NCBI GenBank assembly: GCA_002436765.1
Contig: DJNI01000085.1
Coordinates: forward strand, 1-12,880
DNA length: 12,880 bases
Reading direction: 5' to 3'
Source of the DNA: Clostridiales bacterium UBA6468
GTDB lineage: Bacteria; Bacillota; Clostridia; Oscillospirales; Oscillospiraceae
Part shown: one piece after another, positions 1-6,322 of the stretch
How the letters are laid out: each line of letters opens with the position of its first letter
How positions within the stretch are numbered: the first letter of the stretch is position 1
Translations under genes and position numbers: made by a program
Notes under the pieces: model-generated
What the model was told of the DNA's origin: nothing
The model's database searches: none
The model's input: the letters and a program-made list of their open reading frames with translations, nothing else

Positions 1-14
1 AGGCCATGACAGAA

Positions 15-106
15 TGGCTCAAATTTTCGTGAGCACTGTGGCTCACTTTTTCGTTAGCGCCAGTGGCTCAAAATTTCATGAGCGCATGGCTCACTTTTTC
101 ATTGAC
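15..106. repeat. Four tandem ~22-bp dyad repeats, possible IS21-type element end
   Basis: Four related units start at 15, 39, 64 and 87. Each begins TGGCTCA, runs through a T-rich centre and ends in TGAGC or a decayed form of it. Units 1 and 3 are exact GCTCA...TGAGC dyads, while units 2 and 4 are degenerate (TTAGC, TTGAC). Units 1 and 3 share CTCAAA-type centres and units 2 and 4 share CTCACTTTTTC. Multiple short internal repeats near the ends are typical of IS21-family elements, so this may be the right end of such an element whose istAB genes lie left of the window. No transposase is visible here, so the assignment is inference. Confidence 0.45.
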
Positions 107-177
107 ATTTACAGCCCATAAGAATCCCGGCTTTTTCATTTTCAAAAAGGGCGCTGACTTCCAGCTCCCGATTTTCA

Positions 178-212
178 GCCGTTCTTCCTTATGCGGGAAG
201 GACGGCTTTTTT
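178..212 (+). terminator. Intrinsic terminator
   Basis: An 11-bp stem (arms 178-188 and 196-206, one G-U pair) with a short loop is followed directly by six T residues. It would end plus-strand transcription coming from the left edge, for example from the putative mobile element, and would insulate the suf promoter downstream. Confidence 0.8.
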
Positions 213-419
213 CGTTTTCGGAGTCAATTTACCCGCGTCTAAAAAAGGGCGCCGGAGAATATGGGGGTTAAAAGTGAAGAATCAAACGAGTTCCAAATCA
301 ATGAGAACCAGACCCAAAGGGCTTCTATGCAGGCAGTGACAAGTACGAAATTGGGTTTAGTTCCCAATTGAGGGGACGATAGCCTTTTGCGGATGAAAAA
401 TCGGATATTTTCTAAAATG
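213..419. other. Intergenic region without a convincing gene
   Basis: I see no recognisable gene here. A 36-codon ORF at 261-371 (starting MGVKSEESNEF, ending KLGLVPN) has only a GGAG placed three bases from its ATG and no family resemblance I know, so I do not call it. A 7-bp inverted repeat (AATTGGG at 349-355 and CCCAATT at 363-369, 7-nt loop) overlaps its end. It has no T-tract and is not an evident terminator. Confidence 0.5.
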
Positions 420-436
420 CCTATTGACGCAGTAGG
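420..436 (+). promoter_or_regulatory. Candidate Rrf2 operator 1 (CCTA-N9-TAGG)
   Basis: CCTA at 420-423 and TAGG at 433-436 form a dyad across a 9-base centre beginning TTGAC. It covers the -35 hexamer. The same pattern, also beginning CCTATTG, recurs 35 bp downstream. Rrf2-family repressors bind as dimers to such dyads and commonly control their own promoter. Assignment to the adjacent regulator is inference from position and repetition. Confidence 0.6.
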
Positions 437-452
437 GATTTGGTGCTAGAAT
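424..452 (+). promoter_or_regulatory. Sigma-A promoter of the suf operon
   Basis: The -35 is TTGACG at 424-429 and the -10 is TAGAAT at 447-452, with an exact 17-bp spacer. A TG one base before the -10 (445-446 region) gives an extended -10 character. Transcription would start near 459, about 40 bases before the regulator gene. The -35 lies inside one dyad and the start site inside a second matching dyad, a layout expected for a repressed promoter. Confidence 0.8.
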
Positions 453-454
453 TC

Positions 455-471
455 CCTATTGGAAAGGTAGG
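455..471 (+). promoter_or_regulatory. Candidate Rrf2 operator 2 (CCTA-N9-TAGG)
   Basis: This is the second copy of the dyad: CCTA at 455-458, a 9-base centre beginning TTGGA, and TAGG at 468-471. It lies at the predicted transcription start, just downstream of the -10. A bound dimer here would block initiation. Confidence 0.6.
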
Positions 472-497
472 CAGTTACGAATGAGGGGGAATGTTTC

Positions 498-893
498 GTG
501 ATGGTCTCAACAAAGGGACGCTACGCCCTGCAGGTTATGCTGGATATGGCCAAGCACGGAAACGGCGAATGGCAGCGATTGAGAGACATTGCACGGCGCC
601 AGCAGCTCTCCAAGAAATACCTGGAAAGCATTATGGCGGCTCTGATTCATGCCAATCTGGTGGAAAGCGCTCTGGGAAAATCAGGGGGTTATCGCCTGAC
701 CCGCCCCCCGACAGAGTATCCCGTTGGGGAAATCCTGCGGGCGGCAGAGGGAAACCTCACGCCGATCTCGTGTCAGGCAGAAGAATCGGCCTGCGGCCAC
801 TCCTGCGACTGCGAGGCGCGGCTTTTCTGGCAGGGGCTGGAAGATCAGATCAACGCCTATATTGACGGCCATACGCTGGCACAGCTCATGTAA
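498..893 (+). CDS. Rrf2 family transcriptional regulator (IscR/SufR-like)
   Basis: A 131-residue winged-helix repressor of the Rrf2 family, expected to sense Fe-S cluster status and control the suf genes behind it. The N-terminus MMVSTKGRYALQVMLD and the wing sequence GKSGGYRL (residues 60-67) are family hallmarks. Three cysteines in the usual Cx6Cx5C pattern (C92, C99, C105) are followed by the conserved Trp (W111), as in [2Fe-2S]-binding members. C103 is an additional cysteine. The GTG start at 498 is chosen over the next ATG (501) because it gives the family's usual spacing before the KGRY motif and sits 7-8 bases after the GAGGGGGA ribosome site at 483-490. It is the first gene of the suf operon, 55 bp before sufC, and lies downstream of twin dyads at its own promoter, so autorepression is likely. 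Confidence 0.92.
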   Translation: MMVSTKGRYALQVMLDMAKHGNGEWQRLRDIARRQQLSKKYLESIMAALIHANLVESALGKSGGYRLTRPPTEYPVGEILRAAEGNLTPISCQAEESACGHSCDCEARLFWQGLEDQINAYIDGHTLAQLM

Positions 894-948
894 GCAAAAA
901 TACACCGGCCGCCTCTGCGGCACGGAAAAAAGATAAGGTGGTTCAATC

Positions 949-1695
949 ATGGATAAAGAACTTTTGAAGATTCAGAATCTGCACGTCTGCGTGGAGGATA
1001 AGGAAATCCTTCACGGCGTGAACCTGACCGTCGGGCAGGATGAGACCCATGTGCTCATGGGGCCCAATGGCACCGGCAAATCCACGCTGGGCTACGCCAT
1101 CACCGGCAATCCGGCTTACAGCGTCACGGCAGGTTCTATCCTTTTTGACGGTGAGGATATCACGGAGCTTCCGGTGAACGAACGGGCAAAAAAGGGCATT
1201 TTTCTGTCCTTCCAGAATCCCCTGGAGGTTCCTGGCGTTACGCTGAGCGCATTCATTCGCAGCGCGCTGGAGCAGCGGACGGGCAGCCGCCTGCGTCTCT
1301 GGGATTTCAAGAAAAAGCTCAAAGAGACCATGGCGCTGCTGGATATGGACGAAAGCTACGCGGAGCGTGACCTGAACGTTGGCTTTTCCGGCGGCGAGAA
1401 GAAAAAGGCGGAAATTTTGCAGATGCTGATGCTGGAACCGAAGCTCGCCATTCTGGACGAGACGGATTCCGGTCTGGATGTTGACGCCGTTCGCACCGTC
1501 AGCGAGGGCGTGCGCCTGTTCCGGGAGCGGACACACGGGTCGCTTCTCATCATCACCCATTCCACCCGCATTCTGGAGGCGCTGCACGTGGACGCTGCCC
1601 ATGTGATGGAGGAAGGCGTCATCGTCCGCAACGGCGGCGCCGAACTCGTGGAAGAAATCAACGAAAACGGCTTCGGCGGCCTGAAGGAAGACTGA
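949..1695 (+). CDS. sufC: Fe-S cluster assembly ATPase SufC
   Basis: A 248-residue ABC-type ATPase that binds SufB and SufD and drives the conformational change of the cytosolic SufBCD scaffold. Visible motifs in order: Walker A GPNGTGKST (38-46), Q-loop glutamine 89 in the SufC-typical SFQNPLEVPG, signature FSGGEKKK (145-152), Walker B LAILDE (165-170) followed by the characteristic TDSGLD, and switch histidine 203. The FSGGEKK signature and the DETDSGLD stretch separate SufC from transport ATPases. The length is normal. AAGGTGG lies 7 bases before the ATG. It is the first structural gene after the regulator, with sufB starting 17 bp after its stop codon. Confidence 0.97.
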   Translation: MDKELLKIQNLHVCVEDKEILHGVNLTVGQDETHVLMGPNGTGKSTLGYAITGNPAYSVTAGSILFDGEDITELPVNERAKKGIFLSFQNPLEVPGVTLSAFIRSALEQRTGSRLRLWDFKKKLKETMALLDMDESYAERDLNVGFSGGEKKKAEILQMLMLEPKLAILDETDSGLDVDAVRTVSEGVRLFRERTHGSLLIITHSTRILEALHVDAAHVMEEGVIVRNGGAELVEEINENGFGGLKED

Positions 1696-1712
1696 ATCGG
1701 GAGGCTCCTGAC

Positions 1713-3128
1713 ATGGCAGATCAGAAAGAAAAAACCTATGTGGAGGACGTAGACCGCAGCGTCTACGACATCCGGGACGAGGAGCACGACGCATACCGCA
1801 TGGAATCCGGCCTGACGCCGGAGATCGTGGAAAAGCTGTCCAAGGAAAAGGACGATCCCGTGTGGATGCAGCAGTTCCGGCTGGAATCCCTCCAGATCTA
1901 TAATGAAATGAAGGTTCCGGATTGGGGGCCGTCCATCGAAGGACTGGACATGGATCACATTGCGACCTACGTCCGCCCCAACACCAAAATGCGCAACGAC
2001 TGGAAGGACGTACCGGAGGACATCAAGGAGACCTTTGAGCGGCTGGGCATCCCCCAGGCGGAAAGAAAGTCTCTCGCCGGTGTTGGCGCACAGTACGACT
2101 CCGAGCTGGTGTACCACAACGTCAAGGATTCTGTTGCCGCTGAGGGTGTTGTTTACACCGACATGGAAAGCGCCCTGAAAGGCGAATACGCCGACATGGT
2201 ACATAAGTATTTCATGAAGCTGGTAACGCCTCATGACCACAAGTTTGCGGCGCTCCACGGCGCGGTGTGGTCGGGCGGCTCGTTTGTGTACGTGCCCAAG
2301 GGCGTCCACCTCTCCATCCCCCTGCAATCCTACTTCCGCCTCAACGCCAAGGGGGCGGGGCAGTTTGAGCACACGCTCATCATCGTGGACGAGGGAGCAA
2401 GCCTGCACTTTATCGAGGGCTGCTCTGCGCCGAAGTACAACGTGGCGAACCTCCACGCCGGATGTGTTGAGCTGTACGTGAAGAAGGGCGCCAAGCTCCG
2501 CTATTCCACCATTGAAAACTGGTCCAAGAATATGTACAACCTGAACACCAAGCGTGCGCTGGTGGAGGAAGGCGGCACCATCGAATGGATCTCCGGCTCC
2601 TTCGGCTCCCATGTGGGCTGCCTGTACCCCATGAGCATCCTCAAGGGCGACAATTCCCGCATGGAGTTCACCGGCGTCACCTTCGCCGGTGCAGGGCAGA
2701 ATCTGGATACCGGCGCGAAGGTCGTTCATGTGGGTAAGAACACAAGCTCCTATATGAATACCCGTTCCATCAGCAAGAGCGGCGGCATCAGCACCTTCCG
2801 CAGCAGCGTGGTGGTGGAAAAGAGCGCCAAGGGTGCAAAATCTTCCGTGTCCTGCCAGTCGCTGATGCTGGACTCCGAGTCCCGCTCCGACACCATCCCC
2901 GCCATGGACATCCGCACAAAGGACGCGGCCATCGGTCATGAGGCCAAGATCGGCGCCATCAGCAATGAGGCGGTGTTCTATCTCATGAGCCGGGGCATGA
3001 GCGAGGAAGACGCCCGGGCGCTGATCGTCAGCGGTTTTGCCGACAATGTTTCCAAGGAACTGCCGGTGGAATACGCCGTGGAAATGAACAACCTTATCCG
3101 GCTGGAAATGAAGGGCAGCATTGGCTGA
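1713..3128 (+). CDS. sufB: Fe-S cluster assembly scaffold SufB
   Basis: A 471-residue beta-helix scaffold protein on which the nascent cluster is built in the SufBC2D complex. Family sequences are clear throughout, including PKGVHLSIPLQSYFRLN and SGSFGSHVGCLYPMS. Cys381 (in SVSCQSLMLD) and Glu410 (in GHEAKIGAIS) correspond to the sulfur-accepting Cys405 and the Glu434 of the E. coli protein, with the same 29-residue separation. The C-terminal block FYLMSRGMSEEDARALIVSGF is the conserved SufB/SufD core. GGGAGG lies 8 bases upstream of the ATG. It sits directly between sufC and sufD, the clostridial order, whereas Bacillus places sufB last. Confidence 0.97.
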   Translation: MADQKEKTYVEDVDRSVYDIRDEEHDAYRMESGLTPEIVEKLSKEKDDPVWMQQFRLESLQIYNEMKVPDWGPSIEGLDMDHIATYVRPNTKMRNDWKDVPEDIKETFERLGIPQAERKSLAGVGAQYDSELVYHNVKDSVAAEGVVYTDMESALKGEYADMVHKYFMKLVTPHDHKFAALHGAVWSGGSFVYVPKGVHLSIPLQSYFRLNAKGAGQFEHTLIIVDEGASLHFIEGCSAPKYNVANLHAGCVELYVKKGAKLRYSTIENWSKNMYNLNTKRALVEEGGTIEWISGSFGSHVGCLYPMSILKGDNSRMEFTGVTFAGAGQNLDTGAKVVHVGKNTSSYMNTRSISKSGGISTFRSSVVVEKSAKGAKSSVSCQSLMLDSESRSDTIPAMDIRTKDAAIGHEAKIGAISNEAVFYLMSRGMSEEDARALIVSGFADNVSKELPVEYAVEMNNLIRLEMKGSIG

Positions 3129-3141
3129 AAGGAGTTTGGAT

Positions 3142-4047
3142 ATGAACGAAACGATTTTGATCAACCGGCTCCCGACCCGCACATGGAACCGGCTGGGCGT
3201 GAACGAAACAGCCCTTGTCTGGGGTCAGACCGACGATTTGGGAACGGCGCAGATCACCGCCGCCGGGCAAACCGAGCGCCTGGAAATTTCGGGCAGCGCC
3301 GAATACAGCGAAAAGGCCGTGGACATCCACGCCCCCGAAGGACAGACTGTCACCGTGTTTGAAACGCTGAAAGCGGAAAAGAACCTTCTGGTGCGCACGG
3401 CGCTCCATGTGGAAAAGAACGCAAAAGTGCGGCTGGTGCAGATTCAGAACGCATGGCAGGATTCTCTGCTTCGTCTGGAAACCAGCGGCGAGTGCGCCGA
3501 AAACGGTCAGGTGGAGCTGATACAGGTTCTGCTGGGCCGGGGCGACGTGTACAGCGACGGCCATTTTGAGCTGAACGGCGACGGCGCAGGCTTCAACGCC
3601 GGCATCGGCTATCTGGGGCAGAAGCGGCAGACCTTGGACATGAACCTCGTGGTGAATCACTGGGGACAAAAGACCACCAGCGAGATCAGCGCCGCCGGTG
3701 CGCTGAAGGACGACGCCAAGAAGATTTTCCGGGGAACCATCGATTTCAAAAAAGGCTCCGCCGGCTCCGTCGGCAACGAGCAGGAAACGGTTCTGATGCT
3801 GGGCGACGGCGTTGCCAACAAGACGGTGCCGCTGATCCTGTGCGCCGAGGAAAATGTCGTGGGCAACCACGGCGCGACCATCGGCGAGCTGGACGAGGAC
3901 ACGCTGTTCTATTTTGAGAGCCGGGGCATTTCCGCGGAGGAAGCGGAGAACATCATGGCCCGCGCCGCCATTGAGCGTCTGGCCCGCACGATCGGGGACG
4001 AAACGGCGCAGGCCGCGATCCTCGCCGAGCTGGAGGAGGTGCTGTAA
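3142..4047 (+). CDS. sufD: Fe-S cluster assembly protein SufD
   Basis: A 301-residue SufD, partner of SufB in the SufBC2D scaffold complex. The C-terminal core NHGATIGELDEDTLFYFESRGIS matches the SufB/SufD family. His243 in it corresponds to the functionally important His360 of E. coli SufD. The protein is much shorter than the roughly 420-residue proteobacterial form, mainly because the N-terminal region is reduced, as is usual for short clostridial SufD proteins. The ATG at 3142 is preferred over the in-frame TTG at 3121 because AAAGGAG (3128-3134) sits 7 bases before it. The TTG lies inside the sufB end and has no site. It starts 13 bp after sufB, and the sufS start codon follows one base after its stop. 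Confidence 0.93.
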   Translation: MNETILINRLPTRTWNRLGVNETALVWGQTDDLGTAQITAAGQTERLEISGSAEYSEKAVDIHAPEGQTVTVFETLKAEKNLLVRTALHVEKNAKVRLVQIQNAWQDSLLRLETSGECAENGQVELIQVLLGRGDVYSDGHFELNGDGAGFNAGIGYLGQKRQTLDMNLVVNHWGQKTTSEISAAGALKDDAKKIFRGTIDFKKGSAGSVGNEQETVLMLGDGVANKTVPLILCAEENVVGNHGATIGELDEDTLFYFESRGISAEEAENIMARAAIERLARTIGDETAQAAILAELEEVL

Positions 4048-4048
4048 A

Positions 4049-5263
4049 ATGGCCCATGAATACCGGGACGATTTTCCACTGTTCAGAAGTCAGGACATCG
4101 CCTATTTGGACAATGCGGCGACGGCGCAGCGCCCCCAGTGTGTGCTGGACGCCATAGCGAAATTCTACGAGACCGAAAACGCCAACCCCCTCCGGGGTCT
4201 GTATCCCCTGAGCGTTGCGGCGACGGAGAGCTATGAAAACGCCCGCAAGGCCGTCCGGGCTTTCCTGAATGCCAAAAGCGGCCGGGAGATCATCTTCACC
4301 CGAAATACAACGGAGAGCATCAATCTGGTGGCCTACAGCTACGGGTTTTCCCATGTGAAAGCCGGGGACGAGGTGCTGGTGTCCATCATGGAGCATCACA
4401 GCAACCTCCTGCCGTGGCAGATGGTCTGCCGTCAGACCGGCGCGACCCTCAGGTTCATGGAATGCGAGATGGACGGCACACTGGATTTGAACAAGGTCGA
4501 GTCCCTCATCACGGGCAAGACGAAGATCGTGGCCTGCACCCAGGTTTCCAACGTCCTGGGCAGAGTAAATCCCATCCGGGAAATCGCGGCGCTGGCACAC
4601 CGGGTCGGCGCGGTGATGGTGGTGGACGGCGCTCAGAGCACGCCCCACATCCCGGTGGACGTGCAGACGCTGGGGGCGGATTTCTTTGCCTTCTCCGGCC
4701 ACAAAATTTACGGCCCCATGGGAATCGGCGTTCTCTACGGCCGCGAGGAGCTGCTGGACGACATGCCGCCGTTCCTCACCGGCGGTGAGATGATCGAGTC
4801 CGTCACCCGGGAGGGTGCGACATACGCCGAGCTCCCCCATAAGTTCGAGGCCGGTACGGTCAACGCCGCGGGTGCCGTGGGGCTTCATGCGGCGATCGAT
4901 TATGTAAACCGCGTGGGCTTCCCGGAAATGCACCACCGAGAGGCGGCCCTGACCCGGCGAGCCATGGAGAGCATTCAAAAAATTCCCTGCGTCCATGTGC
5001 TGGGTTCGGAAAATCCTGAGGAACACTGCGGCATCATCACCTTCACGGTGGACGGCGTTCATCCCCATGATATCAGCGAAATTCTCGCCAGCGACGGCGT
5101 GGCCATCCGCGCGGGGCATCACTGCGCCCAGCCGCTGCACACCTACCTGAAACGCCCCTCCACCGCCCGGGCAAGTCTGGCGTTTTACAACACGGAGGCC
5201 GACGTTGACCGGCTGATCAGCAGCATTTCCACACTAAGGGAGCGAATGGGTTATGGAAAATAG
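4049..5263 (+). CDS. sufS: Cysteine desulfurase SufS (group II)
   Basis: A 404-residue PLP-dependent enzyme that converts cysteine to alanine and holds the released sulfur as a persulfide for SufU. Visible residues are the start of the fold (YLDNAATAQRP), the PLP-stacking histidine in EHHSNLLPWQ, the PLP Schiff-base lysine K219 in FSGHKIYGP, the catalytic cysteine C359 in RAGHHCAQPLH, and the substrate-binding arginine region STARASLAFYNT. The RxGHHCAQP block identifies the SufS group rather than IscS/NifS. The ATG at 4049 is chosen because GGAGGAGGT, inside the sufD end, sits 9 bases upstream. The frame stays open further upstream only as a shadow of sufD. Its 3' end overlaps sufU by 11 bp, which suggests translational coupling. 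Confidence 0.97.
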   Translation: MAHEYRDDFPLFRSQDIAYLDNAATAQRPQCVLDAIAKFYETENANPLRGLYPLSVAATESYENARKAVRAFLNAKSGREIIFTRNTTESINLVAYSYGFSHVKAGDEVLVSIMEHHSNLLPWQMVCRQTGATLRFMECEMDGTLDLNKVESLITGKTKIVACTQVSNVLGRVNPIREIAALAHRVGAVMVVDGAQSTPHIPVDVQTLGADFFAFSGHKIYGPMGIGVLYGREELLDDMPPFLTGGEMIESVTREGATYAELPHKFEAGTVNAAGAVGLHAAIDYVNRVGFPEMHHREAALTRRAMESIQKIPCVHVLGSENPEEHCGIITFTVDGVHPHDISEILASDGVAIRAGHHCAQPLHTYLKRPSTARASLAFYNTEADVDRLISSISTLRERMGYGK

Positions 5264-5681
5264 AAGCTTTTACAATGAGATCCTCACCGAGCACAATCTG
5301 CACCCGGACTTCAAGCACGACCTGCCGGACGCCGACATCGTGCTGGAGGGCGTGAATCCCAGCTGCGGCGACGATATTTTCCTCAAGCTGAAGCTGGACG
5401 GCGACACCATCGCGGACGGCGCATTCGTGGGCGACGGCTGCGCCATTTCCCAGGCTTCGGCGGACATCATGCTGGGCATGATCATCGGGAAAAAGAAAGA
5501 AGAGGCGCTAAAGTTGGGGGATCTCTTCCTGAAGATGATCCAGGGCGAGGCCTCGGAGGAGGAGATCGACAGCTTGGAGGAGGCCTCCGCTCTCCGGGAC
5601 ATTGCCCATATGCCCGCACGGGTCAAATGTGCGGTGCTAGGCTGGCGGACGCTGAAAGAGGCCCTGAAAGCGCAGAAGTGA
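5253..5681 (+). CDS. sufU: SufU zinc-dependent sulfurtransferase
   Basis: A 142-residue SufU that takes persulfide sulfur from SufS and passes it to the SufBCD scaffold. The zinc ligands of Bacillus SufU are all present: C38 and D40 in NPSCGDD, C63 in GDGCAISQAS and C126 in RVKCAVLGW. The 62 residues between the second and third cysteine include the extra segment of about 20 residues that distinguishes SufU from IscU. AAGGGAGC (5236-5243) sits 9 bases before the ATG, inside the sufS end. It is the last gene of the operon. I see no convincing terminator right after it. Confidence 0.96.
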   Translation: MENRSFYNEILTEHNLHPDFKHDLPDADIVLEGVNPSCGDDIFLKLKLDGDTIADGAFVGDGCAISQASADIMLGMIIGKKKEEALKLGDLFLKMIQGEASEEEIDSLEEASALRDIAHMPARVKCAVLGWRTLKEALKAQK

Positions 5682-5818
5682 GGGCGCCCAGGGCTGTGCC
5701 GGAATCTGTCAGGTATTTTACCGCATTTTGGATAGTTGAATTGGCAAAGGCGCGGGGAACGTGGGTGTGTTAAGTTGATGGAGATTCTGCTGACGCTGAT
5801 TCCGGTGCTGTTTTATAC
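5682..5818. other. Intergenic junction after sufU
   Basis: No clear gene or terminator is visible. GGGCGCCC just after the sufU stop is self-complementary but has no T-tract. A 34-codon plus-strand ORF at 5778-5882 (MEILLTLIPVLFYTYNG...) has a hydrophobic start but no ribosome site. It runs antisense into the end of the minus-strand ORF, so it is not called. Confidence 0.4.
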
Positions 5819-6229
5819 TTACAACGGAGTGTTCGGAGAGCCTCCGGACTTGGCTAATGTTGCTGCCTCCTCCCTGGTATGACGAAAAACCTTCACATCG
5901 CCGCCATTGCGTCGCACTAATCTTATTGGCTCTTTTACCGCTTTCTCATCCGCTGGTGTATCATAGCCCAACGCGTCCAAAACGAGAGAACAGTCTGAAT
6001 AAAACGTCACATCACGGAATTTGGAATCCATGCTATTTTTATGATCATCCGCAGAATAGTAAATTGCTTTATATGTCAGGAATCTCTTTGTTACATCACA
6101 AAGATCGTCACATATCAGGCTTCTCTTTTCGTATTCCTCTAGTACAAATCTAGCTACCTCAAAGGAATCACTATCGTTCTCTTTCTGAACAAGCTTTAAA
6201 TGCATGGACGGGTCGGGATACGTGCTCAC
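5819..6229 (-). CDS. Hypothetical protein, possibly a fragment of acquired DNA
   Basis: A 136-residue ORF that I do not recognise. It encodes a charged, probably soluble protein (early MHLKLVQKENDSDSFEVARF, late ALGYDTPADEKAV, end SGGSPNTPL) with no membrane segment or known motif. Its codons look real but differ from the neighbours: AGA, ATA, GTA and TTA are frequent and the stretch is visibly AT-richer. The only early starts are GTG at 6229 and ATG at 6205. Neither has a good ribosome site, and the frame stays open about 30 bases further upstream, so the 5' end may be missing. It lies downstream of the strong terminator of the nucleotidase operon and has no obvious promoter. A decayed or truncated transferred gene is as likely as a live one. 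Confidence 0.4.
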   Translation of the reverse strand: MSTYPDPSMHLKLVQKENDSDSFEVARFVLEEYEKRSLICDDLCDVTKRFLTYKAIYYSADDHKNSMDSKFRDVTFYSDCSLVLDALGYDTPADEKAVKEPIRLVRRNGGDVKVFRHTREEAATLAKSGGSPNTPL

Positions 6230-6282
6230 CTCGTAACACCATATGAGCGCTGTTTCCCATCATGCCGTCGGCCGCAAAGCGT

Positions 6283-6315
6283 AAAAAAATCCCGGGGCGT
6301 CAAGCCCCGGGGATT
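6283..6315 (-). terminator. Intrinsic terminator of the phn/nucleotidase operon
   Basis: Read on the minus strand, GGGGC and GCCCC-centred arms pair around a TTGAC loop, forming a very GC-rich stem (8 bp, extended past one bulge) that ends in a run of seven T residues. It starts 7 bp after the nucleotidase stop codon. On the plus strand there is no T-run, so it acts in one direction only. Confidence 0.88.
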
Positions 6316-6322
6316 CCGCGTG

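Noticed and set aside
15..106. CRISPR array
   Set aside because: The four repeats are only about 22 bp, lie almost end to end without unique spacers, and are degenerate. No cas gene is nearby.
349..369. AATTGGG/CCCAATT dyad as a terminator
   Set aside because: The stem is only 7 bp with several A-T pairs, and no T-tract follows on either strand.
1356..3182. 608-codon minus-strand open frame opposite sufC and sufB
   Set aside because: It is entirely antisense to two unmistakable Suf genes, has low-complexity His/Val/Ala-rich content, no ribosome site and no family resemblance. It is a product of high-GC codon bias.
3953..5140. 395-codon minus-strand open frame opposite sufS
   Set aside because: It is antisense to a complete, motif-intact cysteine desulfurase and shows no domain of its own.
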